From: Candidatus Aminicenantota bacterium
GTDB taxonomy: Bacteria > Acidobacteriota > Aminicenantia > UBA2199
Assembly: GCA_024644125.1 (NCBI GenBank)
Contig: JAHELQ010000189.1
Coordinates: 3,648-9,064, forward strand
DNA length: 5,417 nt
Reading direction: 5' to 3'
The notes under the pieces were generated by a model. The model had not been told where the DNA came from. It did no database searches and was given only the letters and a program-made list of their open reading frames with translations. Below are positions 1 to 4,966 of this stretch, piece after piece; the stretch's first letter is position 1, and each line of letters begins with the position of its first letter. A program made the translations under genes and the position numbers.

Positions 1-321
1 GATGCCGAGACTCGCCAATACGGCTATCAAGGAGAGGGCTGTAATTTTTGAAAAAAAGTAATCTTTCATTTGAAACGGGGTGACAAAAAGACTCTCCAGG
101 GTATGTTGCCCCTTTTCCAGCAATACGATGCCGCCGATGAAGTAGAAACCCAGGATGGAGGTGTCGGAAAATATCAACAAGGTGGTGACCGTCGGGCTGA
201 CGGAGGATGGTAAATTGCGGATGATGATGATATACAGAGCGCTCACCAGGAGGTAGGCGTAATAGAATCCATGTCGGAACTGGAAGATCATGTCGTACGC
301 GATGACCCGTCCCAATTTCAT
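1..321 (-). CDS. ABC-2 type export permease, fluoroquinolone-exporter-like (N-terminal 107 residues; cut by window edge)
   Basis: I read this frame directly by reverse-complementing: it opens with ATG at 321-319 and runs without a stop to base 1, giving 107 residues starting MKLGRVIAYDMIFQFRHGFY. A hydrophobic segment lies at about residues 20-34 (YYAYLLVSALYIIII). A second is at about 47-66 (LLIFSDTSILGFYFIGGIVL), followed by LLEKGQHTLESLFVTP, the cytoplasmic 'E-K-G-T-L-E-L-V-T-P' stretch typical of ABC-2 permeases. A third begins near 92. The FSD..ILGF/FIGG..LLEK pattern resembles, from memory, the permeases annotated as fluoroquinolone transporter permease (Rv2686c/Rv2687c type, usually about 240 residues); actual substrate is unknown. 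The start overlaps the ATPase stop as ATGA, and an AGGAGG lies 5 nt upstream inside the ATPase gene, so translation is coupled and the two form one transporter. The C-terminal part is outside the window. Confidence 0.88.
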   Translation of the reverse strand, partial: MKLGRVIAYDMIFQFRHGFYYAYLLVSALYIIIIRNLPSSVSPTVTTLLIFSDTSILGFYFIGGIVLLEKGQHTLESLFVTPFQMKDYFFSKITALSLIAVLASLGI

Positions 322-1172
322 GATAGCCTCCTGCCGGTTGTCTCGATGAAGATGTCTTCGAGGGACGCTTCCAGGGTGTGCATGGTTTCGATTTGCCTCT
401 CTCTGATGAGGGACAGGAATTCTGGATTCGATCCGATCCCTTCGAGATTGAAATCGCTGGATTGGCGGCAGGTTCCGACGAAGTATTCGATACGCACCGT
501 CCGTTTGCCGTTTTGCAGCATCAACGCGCGGGGAGAATCGATGAGTGCGATCTCTCCGTCAACGATAAAAGCTACCCGGTCGCATACCTCAGCCGCCACA
601 GTCATATTGTGGGTGGTGAGAAACACTGTTTTTCCTTGCGCTTTGCAATGGAGAATGATATCTTTGACGTTCCGGGCATTGACCGGATCCAGCCCCGACG
701 TGGGCTCGTCCAAAAAAACGATGTCCGGTTTGTTCAGAAACGCCCGGGCGAAGTTGAGCCGCATCTTCATGCCTTTGGAGAAACCAGAAACGCGGGTATC
801 GGCGTCTTCCGCCAATCCTACCATTTCCAACAATTGCATTGGCTCATCGGTGTCGCGACTATATAGGGAACGGAATAGGTCCAGGTTCTCGCGCGCCGTC
901 AATTTCGTGTATAGATTGGGAAATTCGAACGCCACTCCGATGTGGTTGTAGAAGTCCGGATCGATGTCCCTGATTTCCCTCCCCATCACCGTCACGCTGC
1001 CCCGATAATTTTTTAAGATTCCGATAATGATTTTTTGAGTGGTGCTTTTGCCAGCGCCCGACGGTCCCAAAAAGCCGAAGATTTCTCCGTCTTGTACGGC
1101 AAAGTTCAATCCTTTGATGGTGTCGCCAGAATTTCCCGGGTAATTGAAGCGCAGATTGTTGACCTCGATCAT
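318..1172 (-). CDS. ABC transporter ATP-binding protein, fluoroquinolone-exporter-like (284 aa)
   Basis: Cytoplasmic ATPase that would power the ABC-2 permease encoded immediately downstream. Numbered from MIEVNNLRF: Walker A GPSGAGKST at 36-44, Q-loop region AFEFPNLY at 81-88, signature-type FSKGM at 131-135, Walker B IVFLDE at 151-156, D-loop SGLD at 159-162, switch histidine H188. The domain is followed by a short C-terminal extension ending LEDIFIETTGRRLS, common in ABC-2 exporter ATPases. Two departures are visible: the usual Q-loop glutamine is Glu83, and the signature is FSKGM rather than LSGGQ. The frame stays open upstream to an ATG at 1295, but I chose 1172 because an AAGGAG lies about 6 nt upstream, the family N-terminus begins here, and the likely promoter (1218-1246) lies inside the longer version. 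The stop overlaps the permease start by 4 nt. Export of a drug or peptide is inferred from family resemblance only. Confidence 0.93.
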   Translation of the reverse strand: MIEVNNLRFNYPGNSGDTIKGLNFAVQDGEIFGFLGPSGAGKSTTQKIIIGILKNYRGSVTVMGREIRDIDPDFYNHIGVAFEFPNLYTKLTARENLDLFRSLYSRDTDEPMQLLEMVGLAEDADTRVSGFSKGMKMRLNFARAFLNKPDIVFLDEPTSGLDPVNARNVKDIILHCKAQGKTVFLTTHNMTVAAEVCDRVAFIVDGEIALIDSPRALMLQNGKRTVRIEYFVGTCRQSSDFNLEGIGSNPEFLSLIRERQIETMHTLEASLEDIFIETTGRRLS

Positions 1173-1217
1173 ATTTGCTCCTTCGCAGAGTGTGGCTCCG
1201 TTTTTTCGGCCATTGGG

Positions 1218-1246
1218 ACTATAAAATATTTTTGTTCCCAAGTCAA
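1218..1246 (-). promoter_or_regulatory. Sigma70-like promoter for the exporter ATPase-permease operon
   Basis: On the minus strand, TTGACT (1246-1241) and TATAGT (1223-1218) are separated by exactly 17 bp; each hexamer matches consensus at 5 of 6 positions. Transcription would start near 1211, giving a leader of about 40 nt before the ATG at 1172. Its position also argues against the longer upstream start for the ATPase. Confidence 0.72.
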
Positions 1247-1273
1247 GGATATGAATTTTTTTAGACAAGCGAC

Positions 1274-1302
1274 TTGACAGTGGGCCGGTAGGCAATTATA
1301 TA
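1274..1302 (+). promoter_or_regulatory. Sigma70-like promoter for the CPBP protease gene
   Basis: A perfect -35 TTGACA (1274-1279) is followed after 17 bp by TATATA (1297-1302), part of an alternating TA run that ends TATATTAA by 1310. The exact -10 register within this run is uncertain. The transcript would start around 1309-1312 and carry a leader of about 40 nt. Confidence 0.68.
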
Positions 1303-1316
1303 TATATTAACTGAAA

Positions 1317-1340
1317 TTATCGGGTATATCTACCCGGTAA
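1317..1340 (+). promoter_or_regulatory. Stem-loop at the 5' end of the protease leader
   Basis: The core is a perfect inverted repeat CGGGTA-TATC-TACCCG (1321-1336). In RNA it extends outward by a U-G pair and three A-U pairs (1317-1320 with 1337-1340) to a 10 bp stem closed by a 4 nt loop. It begins just after the predicted transcript start and ends directly before the AAGGGGG ribosome binding site (1341-1347). It could be a DNA operator, or a leader hairpin that affects message stability or ribosome access; the sequence does not decide. No T-run follows, so it is not an intrinsic terminator. Confidence 0.5.
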
Positions 1341-1351
1341 AAGGGGGTAGG

Positions 1352-1984
1352 ATGAACCAGTCGAAAGTGTATCTGACTACTGAGTTTTCCTTGATTTTCG
1401 CCGGAGTTCCGCTGGCTATTTATTTTAATTTGGTAAGAGTGCCGAAGATTTTCCCGTTGGTGGCGGTTACTGCTTTCGTGTTACTGGTGTTGCTCAAAGA
1501 TGGGGAGTACAAGCGGCGGGAACTCTGGAGTCTGGATGAAATCGATGAGGTGTTGCCGGGACTGCTGGTAAAATTCATTCTGGTGTTCGCCACTCTGGTG
1601 GTTTTGGTGATGGTGACCAGACCGCAGGCCTTGTTCAGTTTCCCCAGGCAACGGTTGCAAATCTGGGGTCTGGTGATGGTGTTTTATCCTTTATTGTCGG
1701 CTTTCCCCCAGGAGGTGATCTACCGGGGCTTCATATTTCACCGATATCGTTCATTGTTCCCGGAGCCCTGGATGCAAATTGCCATCAGCACATTGTCGTT
1801 TTCGTTTTTACACATTATTTATGACAATATTCCGGCTGTGTTGCTCACTCTGGCGGGAGGCTATATCTTCTCCCGCACCTATCTGAAAACGCGGTCAATA
1901 TTGATTACTGCTATCGAGCACGCCATATACGGCTGTTGCATCTTCACCATCGGCCTGGGGCACTATTTTTATGAACCGCTGTAG
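1352..1984 (+). CDS. CPBP (CAAX/Abi-type) family intramembrane metalloprotease (210 aa)
   Basis: Polytopic membrane protein with hydrophobic segments at about residues 13-28, 33-48, 68-88, 103-118, 141-157, 160-175 and 183-201. The conserved core of the CPBP (Abi) family is present: QEVIYRGFIFHRY at 120-132 in the place of motif 1 (EExxxR), FSFLH at 150-154 for motif 2 (FxxxH), and H190 in EHAIYG for motif 3. In known members these residues bind the metal and carry out proteolysis within the membrane. Here the first motif-1 glutamate is Gln120, while Glu121, Arg125, His154 and His190 are kept. The start has an AAGGGGG 4 nt upstream and a good promoter. The gene is monocistronic, divergent from an ABC exporter and convergent with a barrel protein gene. 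Roles seen elsewhere in the family include prenyl-protein processing, bacteriocin immunity and peptide-signal maturation; none can be assigned here. Confidence 0.88.
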   Translation: MNQSKVYLTTEFSLIFAGVPLAIYFNLVRVPKIFPLVAVTAFVLLVLLKDGEYKRRELWSLDEIDEVLPGLLVKFILVFATLVVLVMVTRPQALFSFPRQRLQIWGLVMVFYPLLSAFPQEVIYRGFIFHRYRSLFPEPWMQIAISTLSFSFLHIIYDNIPAVLLTLAGGYIFSRTYLKTRSILITAIEHAIYGCCIFTIGLGHYFYEPL

Positions 1985-1993
1985 TTTACAGCG
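1977..1993. terminator. Hairpin across the protease stop codon in the convergent gap (weak bidirectional terminator candidate)
   Basis: CGCTGTA (1977-1983) and TACAGCG (1987-1993) are perfect reverse complements with a 3 nt loop, and the TAG stop (1982-1984) lies within the structure. The two converging genes are only 19 bp apart, so a symmetric hairpin here would suit both. Neither strand has a clean T-run after it: the plus strand continues CTGGCGAATATTATTT and the minus strand GTTCATAAAAATAG. Termination strength is therefore doubtful. Confidence 0.42.
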
Positions 1994-2003
1994 CTGGCGA
2001 ATA

Positions 2004-2603
2004 TTATTTCGACGCGGTTTCAACCGGGACTTTGATATTGTTGCTGCCCAGGAAGAAGCCAAGTCCAAGTCCGAATCTAATTCCGCCCAGCCTCTGTTTG
2101 AAAGCGTCGATCTCCGTCGTGGCGTAATTATACGAGAATGATCCCTCGACAAAAAAACGTTTCCAGAAGCCGTAGGTCACTCCGATTCCCACCTGGAACC
2201 CGACGCCGGAACCTTCGTTGATGTCGCCTTCGATATCTTCTTCTTCAGAGATACTCACGACTCCCAATTCCGCCTTTACCGCGAATTCCCCTTCGTCGAT
2301 ATATCCGATACGGTACATCAAACCGCCGGCCAGGAATTGCCTGGTGGATTCTGATTCTTTCAACGACAGGGGGTCGGTGCCGGTGGATTTTAATAGCGCG
2401 TAACTGCCCCATAGGTAAAAATTACTCTTGATCCTGATATTGAGTTTCAGCTCCGGCAAAAATTTCCCTGTGCCGTAAATATTTTTATAGTCTTCGTTAT
2501 CCGCGGTGAATGTATTGGCGTGAACCGACAGGGTCAATGCCTGCGCCGACAGAGACGCTGTTACCAACAACATGGCTATCATAATCACAAATGCTTTTCT
2601 CAT
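2004..2603 (-). CDS. Exported outer-membrane beta-barrel-like protein, unknown function (199 aa)
   Basis: The N-terminus is a clear Sec signal peptide: Arg2 and Lys3, a hydrophobic core at about 4-18, and a cleavage region ASLSAQA with likely cutting after Ala20 or Ala22. The mature part of about 178 residues lacks hydrophobic helices and shows alternating, aromatic- and glycine-rich strands, for example NFYLWGSYALL, FLAGGLMYRIGY, VGFQVGIGVTYGF, FFVEGSFSYNYA and IRFGLGLGFFLG. An acidic stretch (SISEEEDIEGDINEGSG) would be a surface loop. This fits a small barrel of about eight strands in the outer membrane. The protein does not end in an aromatic residue: a tail NNIKVPVETASK follows the last strand. 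An AAGGAG lies 9 nt before the ATG. The gene has its own promoter and follows, but is insulated from, the ABC exporter operon. It does not look like a TolC-type efflux duct. I do not recognise a specific family. Confidence 0.82.
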   Translation of the reverse strand: MRKAFVIMIAMLLVTASLSAQALTLSVHANTFTADNEDYKNIYGTGKFLPELKLNIRIKSNFYLWGSYALLKSTGTDPLSLKESESTRQFLAGGLMYRIGYIDEGEFAVKAELGVVSISEEEDIEGDINEGSGVGFQVGIGVTYGFWKRFFVEGSFSYNYATTEIDAFKQRLGGIRFGLGLGFFLGSNNIKVPVETASK

Positions 2604-2659
2604 CCTATCTTACTCCTTAATTGTCGCGAGTACCCGGAAGGGGACACAAAATAAAATCT

Positions 2660-2668
2660 ATTGTATCA
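2660..2668 (-). promoter_or_regulatory. Extended -10 promoter for the barrel protein gene
   Basis: On the minus strand, TGATACAAT (2668-2660) combines a TACAAT -10 hexamer (5 of 6 to consensus) with the upstream TG of an extended -10 element. No convincing -35 hexamer is found 16-18 bp upstream, but the upstream DNA is very A+T-rich. Transcription would start near 2653. Confidence 0.55.
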
Positions 2669-2708
2669 TAATTTGATTGAATAGAAAAATAATTTTGAAA
2701 TTAACCGG

Positions 2709-2738
2709 AAAAAACAAACCCCGGCCACGTAGGCCGGG
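2709..2738 (-). terminator. Intrinsic terminator of the ABC-2 exporter operon
   Basis: Reading the minus strand, CCCGGCC (2738-2732), loop TACGT (2731-2727) and GGCCGGG (2726-2720) form a perfect 7 bp GC stem. It is followed by G, TTT, G and TTTTTT down to 2709. It begins 6 nt after the stop codon of the second permease and separates that operon from the barrel protein gene. Confidence 0.9.
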
Positions 2739-2744
2739 ACAGGA

Positions 2745-3851
2745 TTATTTTGAAATAAAACGGCGGAAGTTCAATAGGGAGATGGTGGTGATAACCACTG
2801 CGATGGCTGCCAACGCTCCCAATTCACGAGTGAAGTAGGCGACGCTGTTGCCTTTGAGAAAAATCTCCCGGATGATCTCGATGAGGTAACGGACCGGATT
2901 GATGTCCGCCAGGAATTTCAGGCCCGGTGGGATGTTTTCCACCGGGGTGAAGAGGCCGGAGAGGAGGATGAAGGTCACCATGGAGAACCAGGAGAAGAAC
3001 AGCGCTTGTTGCTGGGTGCTGGCGATGGTGGAGATGAGAAGGGCATAGGAGAGGATGGCGGAAAGGAAAATAAGGGCGGAGAGCAGTAGATACCAGAGAT
3101 TTCCCCGGACCGGGATTCTGAACCACAAGATCACCACTACGATGCCCAGACTCATTTGCACCAGTCCCACAATGGCCATGGGCAACGCTTTGCCGATATA
3201 GATCTCCAGGGGGGTGAGACGGGAAATCAAGAGGGTGTCCATGGTCTGTTGTTCTTTTTCCCGGACAATGGAGACCGAGGTCAGGAACAATGTCAGAATG
3301 GTCAAAAGGAGACCTACGATCCCGGGCCCCATATAGTTGATGCTGCGCAATTCGGGATTGAAGCGGATCAGGGGTTTGCTTTCCACCGGCAACGAGAGAC
3401 CTGTGCTCTCGATGTCTTCCAGAATGTATTTTTTGATGATTCCGTTGAAATACCCGGCGGCGATGGCCGAGGTGTTGGAGTCGATCCCGTCCATCAAGAT
3501 CTGGATTTCCGGGTATTTGAGAGGGGTCTTCTTTTTGTCGAAGGAATCCCTGAATACGATCACCGCCTTGACCTTACCTTTCTTGAGGGTAGCCATCACT
3601 CCGACGGGAGGGTTTGCCGTCACCGAACGCACGTCGAAAAGAGGAGTGTTGACGATGCGATTGATGATTTTGTGCGCCGCCTGATTGGAAGAGAGATTGA
3701 CAATCTCCACCGGCACATGCTCGATGTCGGTTCGCACCACATACCCCAGGATGACGATCTGAATCATCGGGGCGATGAACAACAGAGGGAGCAACTCCTT
3801 CTGCCGGAAAATTTCCGTCAATTCTTTTTTTACCAGATAAAGTATTCTCAT
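2745..3851 (-). CDS. ABC-2 family export permease, YbhR-like (second permease, 368 aa)
   Basis: Inner-membrane subunit of an ABC-2 exporter. Topology is classic for the YbhR/YhhJ group: one N-terminal helix (about 20-39), a large extracytoplasmic domain (about 40-172) with DGIDSN at 121-126 and FNPELRS at 164-170, then a C-terminal cluster of about five helices starting near 174. After the second helix comes the cytoplasmic coupling stretch REKEQQTMDTLLISRL at 197-212, then TPLEIYIGK. The length of 368 is normal for the group. The protein is a paralog of the preceding permease, matching it in order of motifs (KEL..IFR, DG.D.N, FNPE, RE.E..T.D.L.IS.L). The two probably form a heterodimer with the upstream ATPase. 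The ATG overlaps the preceding stop as ATGA, and the nearest purine-rich site (AGGAAA) lies about 8-10 nt upstream, so coupling is likely. The substrate cannot be read from the sequence; drugs, lipids or cations are known for relatives. Confidence 0.92.
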   Translation of the reverse strand: MRILYLVKKELTEIFRQKELLPLLFIAPMIQIVILGYVVRTDIEHVPVEIVNLSSNQAAHKIINRIVNTPLFDVRSVTANPPVGVMATLKKGKVKAVIVFRDSFDKKKTPLKYPEIQILMDGIDSNTSAIAAGYFNGIIKKYILEDIESTGLSLPVESKPLIRFNPELRSINYMGPGIVGLLLTILTLFLTSVSIVREKEQQTMDTLLISRLTPLEIYIGKALPMAIVGLVQMSLGIVVVILWFRIPVRGNLWYLLLSALIFLSAILSYALLISTIASTQQQALFFSWFSMVTFILLSGLFTPVENIPPGLKFLADINPVRYLIEIIREIFLKGNSVAYFTRELGALAAIAVVITTISLLNFRRFISK

Positions 3852-4966
3852 GCCGACCGTTTCCTGTTTCGATTGAATTTGACAGTTGATACCGCCAGTA
3901 GGAACAGGCTCATCAAAACCATAGCCAGTCCTTCTACAACGAAATATTTCAACTCGGCCCCTTTTAGGATCACGCCGCGGATGATTTTCAAGAAATATGT
4001 GGCGGGGACGATGTAGGAGATAGCCCTCAAGGGGGCGGCCAGTGAATCCAGGGGAAATATGAAGCCCGACAACATCACCGACGGCAACAGGGTCACCAAC
4101 AATGTGGCGAACATCGCCGATTTTTGACTGGGAGCAGCGGTGGAGATCAAAATCCCCAACGATAGACCGGTGATGATATACAGGAGTGAGAAGAGGAGCA
4201 ATACCAGCAGGCTCCCTTTGAAGGGGATACCGAACCAGAATCGGGCGAAGAGGAGGATGATGATCCCGTCCATCAGGGCCACGAAGATGTAGGGGATTGT
4301 CTTGCCGATGATGATTTCGTGGGAGCGTAACGGCGAGATGAACACCAGGTCGAGGGATCCCGACTCCCGCTCCCGAGAAATACTCAAGGAGGTGAGAAGC
4401 GCGGAAATCATCACCAGAAGAAGCGCGATGAGGCCCGGGATAAAGAAAAAAGCGCTCTTCACCTCGGGATTGAAATAGACCTTGGTGCTTATTTTGAGAG
4501 ATTCTTTGAGATTGCGCAATTCTGAGATAAATTCCAGCAGGATCAATTCGTTGTATTGGTATACCAGGTTAGCCACATTGGCGTCGGAGCCGTCGATAAC
4601 GAGTCCCAACTCGGCTTTGCGGTTGTTTCTGATTTTTTGGCTGAAATCGGCGGGGATGACGATCAATTCCTTCAGTTTCCCCGCCTTGAGCGACTCCTCC
4701 CCTTGCGCCAACGGGTCCTTGTATTGGGACTGCAAGTCGTGCATCACAAAGTACCGGTTATTGGTGAATTTATCCAATAATTGACCGGAGAGATCGCTAT
4801 GGGAAAGGTCTACGAAGCCTGCATCGATGCGGTTGAGGTCGTAACTGATGGAATAGCCGAAGATGAAAATCATCAATACCGGCATCAAAAACACGATGGT
4901 GAGGCTGGCGGGATCCCTGAATATATGGGCGAATTCTTTTACGATGACTGCTTTAGTGCGTTTCAT
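3848..4966 (-). CDS. ABC-2 family export permease, YbhS-like (first permease, 372 aa)
   Basis: Inner-membrane exporter subunit encoded directly after its ATPase. Begins MKRTKAVIVKEFAHIFRDP, the amphipathic elbow typical of this group, followed by a first helix at about 21-40. An extracytoplasmic domain spans about 41-172 with DGSDAN at 125-130 and YFNPEVKS at 164-171. A C-terminal multi-helix part starts near 174 (FFIPGLIALLLVMI), with the conserved cytoplasmic stretch SREREsGSLDLVFISPLRSHEI at 197-218. The start lies inside the end of the ATPase gene (14 nt overlap); the nearest purine-rich site, AAGGAT, is about 13 nt upstream, too far for an efficient ribosome site, so translation probably depends on coupling to the ATPase. 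The stop overlaps the second permease by 4 nt. Relatives such as YbhS work with YbhR as a heterodimer, often with a HlyD-type periplasmic adaptor; no adaptor gene lies in this window. Confidence 0.92.
   Translation of the reverse strand: MKRTKAVIVKEFAHIFRDPASLTIVFLMPVLMIFIFGYSISYDLNRIDAGFVDLSHSDLSGQLLDKFTNNRYFVMHDLQSQYKDPLAQGEESLKAGKLKELIVIPADFSQKIRNNRKAELGLVIDGSDANVANLVYQYNELILLEFISELRNLKESLKISTKVYFNPEVKSAFFFIPGLIALLLVMISALLTSLSISRERESGSLDLVFISPLRSHEIIIGKTIPYIFVALMDGIIILLFARFWFGIPFKGSLLVLLLFSLLYIITGLSLGILISTAAPSQKSAMFATLLVTLLPSVMLSGFIFPLDSLAAPLRAISYIVPATYFLKIIRGVILKGAELKYFVVEGLAMVLMSLFLLAVSTVKFNRNRKRSA

Larger units (their letters stand above)
1173..1351. other. Divergent intergenic control region between ABC ATPase and CPBP protease genes
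   Basis: This 179 bp stretch contains no supported gene. It holds a minus-strand promoter for the exporter operon, a plus-strand promoter for the protease gene, and a stem-loop just before the protease ribosome binding site. The two -35 elements face outward from each other and are separated by 27 bp. The motifs CAAGTC (1239-1244) and GACTTG (1271-1276), which are reverse complements, overlap or abut the two -35 boxes and could be half-sites of a shared operator, although part of this symmetry follows simply from both boxes being TTGAC. Confidence 0.7.
2604..2744. other. Intergenic region: terminator of the exporter operon and promoter of the barrel gene
   Basis: This 141 bp spacer holds, in minus-strand order, an intrinsic terminator just after the second permease, then an A+T-rich stretch with an extended -10 promoter, then a leader of about 50 nt leading into the barrel gene. 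I see no small gene in it. Confidence 0.7.

Noticed and set aside
271..951. Long plus-strand open frames (271-951 and 378-866) opposite the exporter ATPase
   Set aside because: The minus strand here encodes a complete ABC ATPase with all expected motifs. The plus-strand translations show no recognisable domain and no convincing ribosome site.
1035..1277. Plus-strand open frame of 80 codons overlapping the ATPase start and divergent promoter region
   Set aside because: It covers the minus-strand promoter and ATPase N-terminus, and shows no domain or supporting ribosome site.
1173..1295. Longer ATPase version starting at ATG 1295 with 41 extra residues
   Set aside because: The extra residues do not resemble ABC sequence. 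The ATG at 1172 has a good AAGGAG site, and a strong promoter lies within the would-be extension.
1296..1310. Alternating TA run considered as a microsatellite or phase-variable promoter
   Set aside because: Only about six TA units are present and they coincide with a plausible -10 element. Phase variation cannot be argued from one short run, though length differences among strains would be worth a glance.
1895..2152. Minus-strand 85-codon frame across the convergent junction
   Set aside because: It overlaps both the protease C-terminus and the barrel protein gene in another frame, and its arginine/serine-rich translation has no recognisable pattern.
2631..2637. TACCCGG also occurs in the protease leader hairpin (1331-1337), suggesting a shared operator
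   Set aside because: At 2631-2637 there is no matching CGGGTA arm nearby, and a 7 bp coincidence in 5.4 kb is unremarkable.
3156..4016. A 286-codon plus-strand open frame opposite the two permeases
   Set aside because: Its translation is rich in Asp, His, Gln and Gly with no fold-like pattern, as expected from the antisense of membrane-protein codons. It spans the junction of two clear minus-strand genes.
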